Source of the DNA: Bacteroidota bacterium
GTDB taxonomy: Bacteria > Bacteroidota > Bacteroidia > JABEUT01
Reading direction: 5' to 3'
NCBI GenBank assembly: GCA_013288205.1
Contig: JABDCH010000008.1
Location: 1 to 42,995 of the forward strand
DNA: 42,995 nt
Below the pieces are notes generated by a model. That model did not search any database. It was not told the DNA's origin and saw only the letters and a program-made list of their open reading frames with translations. Below are positions 9,197 through 17,212 of this stretch, piece after piece (the stretch's first letter is position 1; every line of letters starts with the position of its first letter). Position numbers and translations under genes: made by a program.

Positions 9197-11599
9197 TTAG
9201 TTTCTTAAAATTTTTCCTCCGTTTAAAATACTCTGCATTCTTTCTAATGTCTTTTTCTCTCCACAAAGAGATAGAAATGCTTCTTTCTCCAAATCGAGAA
9301 GATATTGTTCAGTAACTAATGTGGGTGCAGACAAATCTCCACCACAAATTACATGTCCTAATTTGAGAGATATCTTCTTGTCGTGTTCGGACATATAATT
9401 ACCCTTTTGCATCACATCGGCTCCTACATATATCATGCCTAATGCTTGTTTGCCCAATACCTTAATATCCTTCCGGAGTACGGGCTGTGTATAGCCTTCT
9501 TCTGCCAATCGAATACAAGTTGCTTTAGCATCTGTCAACAAACGAGAACGATTGAGCGTAATCTCATCATGTCCTTTGCGAAGGTATCCTAAATCATATG
9601 CTTCATAAGCAGAAGTAGAAACTTTTGCCATAGCCAATGTCAGGAATTTTTCACGCAATTCGGGTAATTCAATATCACCTTCGGAAAAGGAATCGGAAAT
9701 ACGAACAGCCATTTCCTTGGTGCCGCCACCGCCGGGTATAAGACCTGCTCCAAATTCAACTAATCCAATATAGGTTTCGGCATGTGCCTGTACTTTATCA
9801 GAGTGCATAGCCATTTCACAAGCCCCACCCAATGTAAGATTATGCGGAGCCACCACTACTGGTATAGACGAATAGCGTATCCGCATGTTCATATTCTGGA
9901 ACATTTTAATAGCCATGGAAACCTCATCCCAATCTTGTTCTGCAGCCATTGAAAAAAGAAGTGCAAGATTGGCCCCGGCAGAAAAATTATCGCCTTCGTT
10001 AGAAATTACCAATCCCCTGTAATCTTTTTCGGCAAGTTCAATGGCTTTGTTTACTCCTTCTACCACTTCACCGCCTATAGTATTCATTTTGGTGTGAAAT
10101 TCGATATTCAAGATTCCATCTCCAATATCCGTAACGGTAGTGCCTGCATTTTTCCAAACCGTCTTATTTGCCCGAATATTATCAAGTAACAAAAAGGCTT
10201 CTGTACCCGGAATTGCCTTATATGATGCGGAAGGAATGTCATAATATTTTTTTAATCCATTCTCTGTCTTATAGAATAATGTATTTCCCTTTTTCAGCAT
10301 ATCGTATACCCAAGCTGCAGGTTTATTACCTGCCTTTTCCATCATGGTTATAGCCGATTGCACACCAATAGCATCCCACGTTTCAAAAGGACCCAATTGC
10401 CATCCGAAACCGGCTCGCATAGCATCATCTATCTTATATAATTCATCCGCTATTTCAGGAATACGATTGGATACATAAGCAAATAAACCTATGAAAGAAG
10501 CACGGTAAAACTCCCCTGCTATATCCTGCCCCATTACAAGGGCTTTCATCCGGTCAGTAAGCGAATCGATAGATTTAGCTAAGTCAAGTGTTGCAAATTT
10601 TACTTTCTCCTGCGGCTTGTACTCAAAGGTTTTAAGGTCTAACGACAGTATTTCACTTTTGCCATCTTTCTTCATTTTTTTATAAAATCCCTGTCCGCTC
10701 TTATCGCCATACCATTTATTCTCGTTGAGTTTGGCAACATAGCCCGGTAATTGAAATAAGTCGCGTGCTTCATCATTAGGAACATTGTCTCTTAGTCCAT
10801 CGGCAACATGAATTAATGTATCTAGCCCAACTACATCGCAAGTGCGAAAGGTAGCAGACTTGGGGCGACCAAGCACAGGGCCAGTTAATTTATCTACCTG
10901 TTCAACTGTCAATCCCATTTTTTCAATCAGGTGAAACAGCGCCATGATGCCAAACACGCCTACACGGTTAGCAATAAAGGCAGGTGTATCTTTACAGAGT
11001 ACGGTTGTCTTACCCAAATACAAATCCCCATAGTGCATGAAGAAGTCTATCACTTCCGGAGACGTTTTCGGCTCGGGAATTATTTCTAATAATCTTAAAT
11101 AACGTGGAGGATTGAAGAAATGGGTACCACAGAAATTCTTTTGAAAGTCTTCACTTCTACCTTCCGATAATAAATGCAGTGGTATACCCGATGTATTACT
11201 GGTTATGAGCGTTCCGGGCTTACGGAACTTTTCTATATTTTCAAAAAGATTCCTTTTTATTTGCAGGTTTTCGGTGACCGCCTCAATTACCCAATCGCAG
11301 GTAGCTATTTGAGCGAGGTCATCATTCAAATTACCTGTCGTTATGCGGGATAAAAATGAACTTTTATAAATAGGTGAAGGATTGCTTTTTACTACTCCCG
11401 CGAGAGCTTCATTTACAACGCGATTTTTAAAAGCTTTATCCTGTATGGTTAAACCTTTTTTTACTTCATCTTCCCGTAATTCTTTTGGAACTATATCGAG
11501 CAACAGAACCTGTACTCCTATGTTGGCAAAATGACAGGCAATACGCGAACCCATCACTCCGGAACCTATTACTGCAACTTTCTTTATCCTCCGGCTCAT
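9197..11599 (-). CDS. fadN: fused 3-hydroxyacyl-CoA dehydrogenase / enoyl-CoA hydratase (FadN type)
   Basis: This bifunctional beta-oxidation enzyme of 800 residues has the order dehydrogenase first, hydratase second, as in Bacillus FadN and opposite to E. coli FadB. The N-terminus carries the NAD-binding glycines (VIGSGVMGSRIACHFA, Gly12-Gly17). The dehydrogenase catalytic His is in CGTHFFNPPRYLRLLEIIP, and GFYKKMKKDGK closes a C-terminal dehydrogenase segment. The crotonase part (from about residue 495) shows NFSAGANLALLF and LGGACEMAMHSD followed by FGAGLIPGGGGTKE. It is the first gene of the beta-oxidation run, with an exact -7 element 13 nt before the ATG. Confidence 0.94.
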   Translation of the reverse strand: MSRRIKKVAVIGSGVMGSRIACHFANIGVQVLLLDIVPKELREDEVKKGLTIQDKAFKNRVVNEALAGVVKSNPSPIYKSSFLSRITTGNLNDDLAQIATCDWVIEAVTENLQIKRNLFENIEKFRKPGTLITSNTSGIPLHLLSEGRSEDFQKNFCGTHFFNPPRYLRLLEIIPEPKTSPEVIDFFMHYGDLYLGKTTVLCKDTPAFIANRVGVFGIMALFHLIEKMGLTVEQVDKLTGPVLGRPKSATFRTCDVVGLDTLIHVADGLRDNVPNDEARDLFQLPGYVAKLNENKWYGDKSGQGFYKKMKKDGKSEILSLDLKTFEYKPQEKVKFATLDLAKSIDSLTDRMKALVMGQDIAGEFYRASFIGLFAYVSNRIPEIADELYKIDDAMRAGFGWQLGPFETWDAIGVQSAITMMEKAGNKPAAWVYDMLKKGNTLFYKTENGLKKYYDIPSASYKAIPGTEAFLLLDNIRANKTVWKNAGTTVTDIGDGILNIEFHTKMNTIGGEVVEGVNKAIELAEKDYRGLVISNEGDNFSAGANLALLFSMAAEQDWDEVSMAIKMFQNMNMRIRYSSIPVVVAPHNLTLGGACEMAMHSDKVQAHAETYIGLVEFGAGLIPGGGGTKEMAVRISDSFSEGDIELPELREKFLTLAMAKVSTSAYEAYDLGYLRKGHDEITLNRSRLLTDAKATCIRLAEEGYTQPVLRKDIKVLGKQALGMIYVGADVMQKGNYMSEHDKKISLKLGHVICGGDLSAPTLVTEQYLLDLEKEAFLSLCGEKKTLERMQSILNGGKILRN

Positions 11600-11612
11600 A
11601 TCTTTTTTTAGA

Positions 11613-11620
11613 CAAAGTTA
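11613..11620 (-). promoter_or_regulatory. candidate -7 promoter element (TAACTTTG) for the beta-oxidation genes
   Basis: An exact TAnnTTTG match on the minus strand, 13 nt before the ATG of the fused dehydrogenase/hydratase. Transcription starting a few bases downstream would give a leader of only about 7 nt. No well-spaced -33 TTG is evident. The same octamer at the same 13-nt distance precedes the TolC gene at 36308-36315. Confidence 0.45.
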
Positions 11621-11720
11621 TATTAATTGGGAACATTGCAGACAGCCCTTGCAGAACAATACGGTTCAAATTGAGATTCAATGGCTATCAATAAAGATAC
11701 CATATTGACCTGGAATTCTA

Positions 11721-11960
11721 TTATAAATCCCAGATACGTTTGCGGGAACTGGACGAAGGAAGAAAATAATCCTTATTCTCCTTAAAAAAAGCGAGAATAA
11801 AATAAATAATAACCGGGGAACCAAACGTAAAAAAGGAAAGATAAATGAAATACAGGCGAACGGTGGTGCCCTTTATACCGAGCTTATTGCCCAGTGACTC
11901 GCACACTCCAAAAGTCTGTTGCTCAAACCATGCGATAATATAGTTGATAATTCTTAGCAT
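11721..11960 (-). CDS. small PspC-domain membrane protein
   Basis: This 79-residue protein matches the PspC fold. An amphipathic N-terminal stretch (MLRIINYIIAWFEQQTFGVC) leads into the typical ESLGNKLGIKGTTVRLYFIYLSFFTFGSPVIIYF segment, shown here only to locate its single or double hydrophobic helix, and then a charged tail. In enterobacteria PspC works in envelope-stress sensing; many Bacteroidota have stand-alone short versions of unknown role. It has its own exact -7 element 20 nt upstream and is followed by the beta-oxidation promoter, so it is probably monocistronic. Family call is good; function is inferred only from the family. Confidence 0.8.
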   Translation of the reverse strand: MLRIINYIIAWFEQQTFGVCESLGNKLGIKGTTVRLYFIYLSFFTFGSPVIIYFILAFFKENKDYFLPSSSSRKRIWDL

Positions 11961-11980
11961 TGTTGGTCTTGGTTATTACA

Positions 11981-11988
11981 CAAAAATA
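11981..11988 (-). promoter_or_regulatory. candidate -7 promoter element (TATTTTTG) for the PspC gene
   Basis: An exact TAnnTTTG match on the minus strand, in the 51-bp gap between the DUF2851 gene and the PspC gene, with 20 nt to the ATG. The octamer is the same as those upstream of the YHYH operon and moxR. Confidence 0.42.
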
Positions 11989-12011
11989 CATATTTCTTCC
12001 GGAGGATCATG

Positions 12012-13286
12012 TTATTTAACATTCATTAACTGGTGGCCAATAGCACAATTAACACACCGGCGCCTGTCGCAGTATTCCTTTCGGAGTTGTAACAGAGCTT
12101 GCGATTCATAAGCATCAGCCGCGGGAATGCTAATAGAAGTCCACTTTTTTATAAAGGTATTATCTTCAGGTTTCAGAGAATGTAGAAGCTCCAGTGATTT
12201 TTCGGTTATTTCTTCTTTGCCCGTATGCCTTCCATAAACAAACATGATAGGAACAATCGCATTTATAATCATTATCTCTATTGTTGATTTGCCGACTGCA
12301 CCCACTTTACGCGCAGCCAACTTATCGGGTTGTATATGCGTATGCCAATAATCAGATGGCTCCATTGAAAACAGTTTGACAATATCATCTATGGCTTTTG
12401 CATCCATTGCTTTCCTAAACAAGTGCCCTTCTTTATTAACTATGGCGGCAAACTGTGCAAGCCGTATCGTAGGGAATTGCGGCGGGCGTATTCGCATAAA
12501 CTTCCACTCTGCTTTCGACATCGGGGACAGATTCAATTTATGCCTCAAATACTCATACTCTTTTTGTAAACGGATGGCATATTCATCCTTGAATTTCTCA
12601 TTGAGAAACCCGGCTTGGCCAAGCAACAAAGCCTCTACCTGCAATATATCTGCCCTATGCTTATTAATAACCCGGAAAGGCAGAACTTCTGCCAGGTGCT
12701 CGAATGCTTCCGAATTAATAGGGTTACCAAATGTCCTAAGAATAAGACGGTAAAAGGTTTCTTCCCAATCATGAATACTTTTGTCAAGGTTTGAGGATAC
12801 CAATTTTGTTTTGCGCTCCAGCCTTTCAGCTACCAACCTGTCGAGCCATGAATAAAGGGTTAACGTAGTCACCTTATGAATTTCACTTTCACAGGGAATT
12901 CGTTTAGAAGAGTTTTTTAATTCTTCATACTTCCAATAAATATCGGGGGTTATAATATTCTTCAGCTCCAATGCCGGAAGAACAGAACCGCCTAACAATG
13001 TTATATCTATATCATTTTCCCAAACTACATGAAGAATTACGTTTTTATATGCTGCATCCTCATGATGTTTATGTTTTAACCATTCAGACGACTTGGTGTG
13101 TACCTCTACATTCCCTGCCCAGAGGGTGTCATCAATTCGCAATTGGGCATTGAAAAAATCAGGCCCGGCATCGGAATTATGCAAACCGGAATGCACTATC
13201 TCTATAGGCTTTCCATCCGTAGTCTTCAAAAGAGATCTGTCAAATAGGGCATGCTTCCAGATGTATTGTAAAAACTCCTCAGTCAT
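12012..13286 (-). CDS. DUF2851 family protein
   Basis: This 424-residue soluble protein is of a kind widespread in Bacteroidota and annotated as DUF2851. Recognisable pieces are the N-terminal MTEEFLQYIWKHALFD, HSGLHNSDAGPDFFNAQLRI, WAGNVEVHTKSSEWLKHKH and HVVWEND, an endonuclease-like arrangement of acidic and His residues. The C-terminus has a Cys cluster (CDRRRCVNCAIG) that could bind zinc. No established function is known to me. It begins 1 nt after the methyltransferase stop, so the two are cotranscribed. Confidence 0.85.
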   Translation of the reverse strand: MTEEFLQYIWKHALFDRSLLKTTDGKPIEIVHSGLHNSDAGPDFFNAQLRIDDTLWAGNVEVHTKSSEWLKHKHHEDAAYKNVILHVVWENDIDITLLGGSVLPALELKNIITPDIYWKYEELKNSSKRIPCESEIHKVTTLTLYSWLDRLVAERLERKTKLVSSNLDKSIHDWEETFYRLILRTFGNPINSEAFEHLAEVLPFRVINKHRADILQVEALLLGQAGFLNEKFKDEYAIRLQKEYEYLRHKLNLSPMSKAEWKFMRIRPPQFPTIRLAQFAAIVNKEGHLFRKAMDAKAIDDIVKLFSMEPSDYWHTHIQPDKLAARKVGAVGKSTIEIMIINAIVPIMFVYGRHTGKEEITEKSLELLHSLKPEDNTFIKKWTSISIPAADAYESQALLQLRKEYCDRRRCVNCAIGHQLMNVK

Positions 13287-13287
13287 C

Positions 13288-14034
13288 TTACATAATTTCA
13301 GGTTTACGACTAATAATAATCAACCGGTCTGATGTGGTGGTGTCAAATTTATTCAATTGGTAGTCGCCTAATATCTCACTTATTTCAAATCCACAATCAG
13401 TAATATATTGTTTCAATTTTGCTTCTGAAAAAATACTTACCTTTTCAGAAAAGCTGCATTTTTCTTTTCCATCAGTAATATCAATTTCCTTTATAATAAG
13501 ATTGTTTTTTGCATATCTCTTAATATTGAAAAGTACCCCATGTACGGAGCATTTTTCCTGCTTCATAAGGTGCTTAGCCGCCTTTTCACCATTTACATAA
13601 TCGAGAACAAAAGTTCCCCCATTTTTTAGCGAGTTATATACATTTGAAAGAACCAGCTTATTTTCCTCGTCATTATCAAAATAACCAAAGCTAGTAAAGA
13701 GATTAAATACATAATCGTACTTGTTTGGCTGAAGTGGCATCCGCATATCATTCACTGCAAACGAAAGTGTTTTATTCTGGTATTGTTTTGCAGCTTCGAT
13801 TTTCCGTTGTGAAAGGTCAATTCCTGTAACGTTATATCCCATGCGGTTAAGCGCGATGGAATACCTGCCGTTTCCACAAGCCAAGTCAAGCATCATCGCA
13901 TTTTCAGGAGGAGATAAATATTTTACCAGGTTATGCACAAACATATCTGCTTCCTTTTGGTCCCTGCCTTTATATAACAGGTCATAATAGGGAGAATCAA
14001 ACCAATTGCGGTACCACTCTTTCTTACTAGGCAT
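13288..14034 (-). CDS. class I SAM-dependent methyltransferase
   Basis: A 248-residue Rossmann-fold methyltransferase. Motif I is MLDLACGNGRYSIAL, the acidic residue after strand 2 is in GYNVTGIDLS, and motif II/III appears as FAVNDMRMPLQPNKYDYVFNLFTSFGYF. The FNLFTSFGYF and the later FVLDYVNG segments resemble small-molecule or rRNA-type methyltransferases of this class, but the substrate cannot be predicted. It is separated by 47 nt from the di-heme enzyme gene upstream and joined to the DUF2851 gene downstream. Confidence 0.85.
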   Translation of the reverse strand: MPSKKEWYRNWFDSPYYDLLYKGRDQKEADMFVHNLVKYLSPPENAMMLDLACGNGRYSIALNRMGYNVTGIDLSQRKIEAAKQYQNKTLSFAVNDMRMPLQPNKYDYVFNLFTSFGYFDNDEENKLVLSNVYNSLKNGGTFVLDYVNGEKAAKHLMKQEKCSVHGVLFNIKRYAKNNLIIKEIDITDGKEKCSFSEKVSIFSEAKLKQYITDCGFEISEILGDYQLNKFDTTTSDRLIIISRKPEIM

Positions 14035-14057
14035 AAGACAAATGTACTAAGTATAGT

Positions 14058-14083
14058 AAACAGATAGTTAATTCTATTTGTTT
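14058..14083 (-). terminator. AT-rich hairpin at the end of the YHYH/MbnP/di-heme operon
   Basis: The plus strand reads AAACAGATAG, a 6-nt loop TTAATT, then CTATTTGTTT: a 10-bp stem with one weak pair. It overlaps the stop codon of the di-heme enzyme gene and lies in the 47-bp gap before the methyltransferase. There is no clear U tract on the minus strand, so it is a weak terminator candidate or an mRNA end-stabilising hairpin. Confidence 0.3.
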
Positions 14084-15134
14084 AATAATGTCCACTTGGA
14101 TCGGCAAAACGCCTGTCATGAAGGAAGGTTTGGTCGCTTAGCGTTTTCAAAAATGCTATAATATTCGTTTTATCGGCTTCTGACAAAGAAATCCCCTTTA
14201 CTAATATAGGATCGGCCCCACTTTCCCTGGTAAATTTTTGGGTGTAATGGTCTAGTACCTGTTTAAGCGTTCTAAATCGCCCATCGTGCATATAGGGATA
14301 TGTCATTTCTATATTCCGTAGTGTAGGTACTTTAAATTTCCCCATATCTTTCATCTGACCATTGATAGCGGCTACACCTGAGTCATGGAGGTTGGTATCT
14401 GGTGCAAGTCCCGTATTACGAAAAGTATTATCCGTAAACAATGGCTCTTTATGACATTGCTCACACTTATCCCTGAAAAGTTGCAATCCTTTCAATTCAG
14501 TAGCAGAGAGAGTGTCTTCTCCCCGCATATATTTATCGTAGCGTGAATTATCTGAAATCATAAGGCCTGTAAATTGGGCCAGCGCTTTCAACATATTTTT
14601 TGAATTAACTATGCTATCGTTAAATGCAGCTTTAAACATCACCGTATATTCCTTATTCCGTTGTAGTTTCTGAATAATATGTCCTATTGTTTCATTCATC
14701 TCAATAGGATTGGATATAGGTGATAAAGGCTGTACTTCCAAGTGGTTTATTCGTCCATCCCACATAAACGAAGTGTTCCAAATCAAATTTTGCAATGGAG
14801 GTACATTTCTTTTCCCAATCAATCCGTTTATACCATGACTTAAGGGATGATCTATATGTGCAAATGCTGCTATACGCTGGTGACAAAAGCCACAACTTAT
14901 CGAACTATCCTTAGACAAAATAGGATCATAAAATAATTTTCGTCCAAGTACAAAACCAGCCGGAGTTGGGTTATTATTCTTAAAATCATATAGCGGTTTA
15001 GGAAACCCATTTGGAATAGTAAACTCCACATCCTTTTGTGTGATTTTAAAATAGAGATTATCGCCTATGAAGCTGCCCATAAACAACAGAACAAAAAAGA
15101 AGAATGCAAAGGAGTATATTAGTTTTCGTTTCAT
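14082..15134 (-). CDS. di-heme cytochrome c peroxidase family protein, MauG/MbnH-like
   Basis: This 350-residue secreted protein has an N-terminal hydrophobic signal/anchor (residues 5-24) and two haem c sites: CGFCH (81-85) and CEQCH (224-228). Trp125 in MWDGR matches the tryptophan between the haems of bacterial peroxidases. Near the C-terminus, YPYMHDGRFRTLKQVLDHY places Tyr297 where classical CcpA has the axial Met. MauG and MbnH use Tyr there to stabilise a bis-Fe(IV) state and oxidise protein side chains. The gene starts 6 nt after an MbnP-family gene, the pairing seen for MbnP-MbnH. The ligand assignment is by motif comparison, not structure. An H2O2-detoxifying peroxidase remains the alternative. 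Confidence 0.85.
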   Translation of the reverse strand: MKRKLIYSFAFFFFVLLFMGSFIGDNLYFKITQKDVEFTIPNGFPKPLYDFKNNNPTPAGFVLGRKLFYDPILSKDSSISCGFCHQRIAAFAHIDHPLSHGINGLIGKRNVPPLQNLIWNTSFMWDGRINHLEVQPLSPISNPIEMNETIGHIIQKLQRNKEYTVMFKAAFNDSIVNSKNMLKALAQFTGLMISDNSRYDKYMRGEDTLSATELKGLQLFRDKCEQCHKEPLFTDNTFRNTGLAPDTNLHDSGVAAINGQMKDMGKFKVPTLRNIEMTYPYMHDGRFRTLKQVLDHYTQKFTRESGADPILVKGISLSEADKTNIIAFLKTLSDQTFLHDRRFADPSGHY

Positions 15135-15140
15135 GATACG

Positions 15141-15881
15141 CTACTTGCCTTCATCCATAACGCTAAACATAGTGGAGTAATTATCTGCAATATTCCTTGC
15201 ATTATGAAAATCCGTAACCGAAGATAATTTAGAAAAATCAACCGGATTGGGTGAGAAAAACAAATGACTGAGGTCTGCTTTAATATCTACTATATGATTT
15301 GTTTGTTCTCCTACTGTAACAGTATGCTTAAGTTCCAGGTTAATTCTTTTAATGCAATTATTGGGTTCTCGATATCCACCAATATGAAATTCGAGGCGTT
15401 TTCCATTTGAATTGGAAACAGGTGATATACCTTCCATTTTAAGAAATATGTATCCCGAGTTCCAGGCCCAGAACATCCCATTAACAGGGTCCAATGCCCC
15501 CGACTGGGCACCGCTGCAATTATCAATACTGTCTACTCCGAGTGTAAAACCAATAGCGGAATATATTCCTGCAGGAATACTGTCTATCGTAATTTGCATA
15601 GAGCCTGGTTCTTCCTGATTGATCAAAAAGTATCTCTTTGATGTATATTCTCGCCCTCCCTTATTTTTAAAATGAAAATTACCTGCGTAGTATTTGAACA
15701 TGGTTACGCGATAGGGCTGCCCCAATTGGTTTTTATAAGAGACCGAATCGAAAATCATTGGACTATCGCCTACGTAATTGTGAAACCGTATAATTAGTTT
15801 TGCAGCCGAGGGAGGAGTAAATGACATAGCAGCTACAAGGACTGCTATGATACTAATACTATAAATTATCTTTCTGAACAT
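15141..15881 (-). CDS. MbnP-family putative copper-binding protein
   Basis: A 246-residue exported protein with an N-terminal signal (residues 3-27, ending SAA). Family features are FHNYVGD (His34), the GFTLGVDS strand, the ALDPVNGMFWAWNSGYIFLK signature with Trp138 and Trp140, and FHIGGY (His166). Cys122 and Cys176 could form a disulfide. In methanotrophs MbnP binds copper after the partner MbnH converts a tryptophan to kynurenine. The neighbouring di-heme enzyme makes the same chemistry plausible here, with the GMFWAW tryptophans as natural candidates (inference). The ATG shares one base with the YHYH stop codon (TAATG), so translation is coupled. Confidence 0.82.
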   Translation of the reverse strand: MFRKIIYSISIIAVLVAAMSFTPPSAAKLIIRFHNYVGDSPMIFDSVSYKNQLGQPYRVTMFKYYAGNFHFKNKGGREYTSKRYFLINQEEPGSMQITIDSIPAGIYSAIGFTLGVDSIDNCSGAQSGALDPVNGMFWAWNSGYIFLKMEGISPVSNSNGKRLEFHIGGYREPNNCIKRINLELKHTVTVGEQTNHIVDIKADLSHLFFSPNPVDFSKLSSVTDFHNARNIADNYSTMFSVMDEGK

Positions 15882-17122
15882 TATTGCACTTTAACAATCT
15901 TCTTTGCAAAAGTAGCATTTGAAGTTTGTAAGCGCAAAAAATAAACCCCTGCAGGATACTCGCTGAAGTTTATAGAGTAACTCATACTTGGCTGCAAGTT
16001 TTGATATGTTTTCAGCACTTTTCCATTTATATCGTATAGTTCGCCGGTAATATTATTGTCGCTTGCAGGATCGATATAAAAATAGGCATAATCGGTAACC
16101 GGGTTGGGTTCAAGAGTAATGTTAATTTGTTTTCTTACCACATTAGCTACTCCTGTATATATGGTAGTAGAGTCAGAGGGTGTATTATGCCCGCTGCCTG
16201 GTCCTGTATTACCTGATTGAACCACACCGTAGTAAGCTAAACCTAGGGTATAGGGATACACGGGAGTCAGCGTTTCATCAATTGTTACAAAATAAGCGTA
16301 GATTCCATTAGGATATTCAGGGGTTATACAGAATCTCCCGTTATTCGTATCCAAATCACCTGAACCGACAATGTATTTATAATCTTCCATAAAATCGCCG
16401 ATTGGATAGGTTGCACTTACGGCAGGTCCCGTTTGTGATGCTACAGCCCCGGTTGGCAAAGTATCTCTATTTACCATTTTGCGTAACTGATACGAAGAGT
16501 GCATACGTTTTATGCCCCCGGTGCCATTGGCATTAGCATAGCCATAAGCGCCATAAATAGGATACCCGTCAAACGCATAGCCGATAATGGGAGAATGGTT
16601 GGTGCTATCGGCATCATTATACAAGCATTTAGGATTAACGTGGTGATGATAACACCCAGATTGGTCTGGGTGACCAAGACAATTATCAAAACTAGGGCCT
16701 TCGAAGTAGTATGCATTACGGTGCCACACCCCATCATTGTTGTAGGTCATGCCATCGCTTGCGTTGAATAAAGCAACCCCATTGCTCCACACGCCTATCG
16801 GGCCTAAACCCATCACAGTAGGGGTACCAGTATTTTTTTGGGGATTACGCGTTATTTTAAACACAAAATTCTGGTTGCTGGGCATGTTGGGGTTACCATT
16901 CCAGGGGCCAATGCTATAGCCTGGAATACAAGTACAGCTAACATAAACATTTGCTGCATCATACTGTATTACCTGAACATTGGTCAGAATGCCTCCGTAC
17001 CCGGTAGCATTGTTTGTGTTAAGTATCCATGATGTAATAACAGGACTCTGTGCAGAGACTTGCATTATTACGGCCAAAAACAGGGATAAACAAAGGCCGG
17101 TTCTTTTAATAATTGTTTTCAT
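15881..17122 (-). CDS. YHYH domain protein with type IX secretion C-terminal sorting domain
   Basis: This 413-residue protein has a Sec signal peptide (1-25, ending VSAQ), a YHYH domain (about 28-300) and a type A T9SS sorting domain (about 337-413). The YHYH core has the His cluster GCYHHHVNP (157-164), the GYAFDGYPIYGAYGY strand (181-195) and FCITPEYPNGIYAYFVT (264-280). CTCIPGYSIGPW near residues 63-74 adds two Cys. The C-terminus shows LEPNPV, DINGKVL and AGVYFLRL, ending KKIVKVQ, as in proteins exported to the cell surface by T9SS. The His cluster suggests metal binding, but this is not established to my knowledge. It is the first gene of the operon with the MbnP and di-heme genes. Confidence 0.87.
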   Translation of the reverse strand: MKTIIKRTGLCLSLFLAVIMQVSAQSPVITSWILNTNNATGYGGILTNVQVIQYDAANVYVSCTCIPGYSIGPWNGNPNMPSNQNFVFKITRNPQKNTGTPTVMGLGPIGVWSNGVALFNASDGMTYNNDGVWHRNAYYFEGPSFDNCLGHPDQSGCYHHHVNPKCLYNDADSTNHSPIIGYAFDGYPIYGAYGYANANGTGGIKRMHSSYQLRKMVNRDTLPTGAVASQTGPAVSATYPIGDFMEDYKYIVGSGDLDTNNGRFCITPEYPNGIYAYFVTIDETLTPVYPYTLGLAYYGVVQSGNTGPGSGHNTPSDSTTIYTGVANVVRKQINITLEPNPVTDYAYFYIDPASDNNITGELYDINGKVLKTYQNLQPSMSYSINFSEYPAGVYFLRLQTSNATFAKKIVKVQ

Positions 17123-17186
17123 ATTTTATTTCGGTTTAAGGTTGTGTTATAACGCTACGACCGCCAAAATAACACAAAGTTTAAAA

Positions 17187-17194
17187 CAAAAATA
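17187..17194 (-). promoter_or_regulatory. candidate -7 promoter element (TATTTTTG) for the YHYH/MbnP operon
   Basis: An exact TAnnTTTG match on the minus strand within the 90-bp gap before the YHYH gene, leaving a leader of about 58 nt. A TTG at 17210-17212 lies 15 nt upstream of the element, slightly closer than usual for a -33 box. No obvious metal-regulator operator palindrome was found in the gap. Confidence 0.45.
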
Positions 17195-17212
17195 AAAAAG
17201 AGTGCTATTCAA

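Noticed and set aside
14082-15134. Simple periplasmic H2O2 scavenging peroxidase (CcpA)
   Set aside because: The Tyr at the axial position and the tight pairing with an MbnP gene fit a MauG/MbnH-type oxidase better, though this is not excluded.
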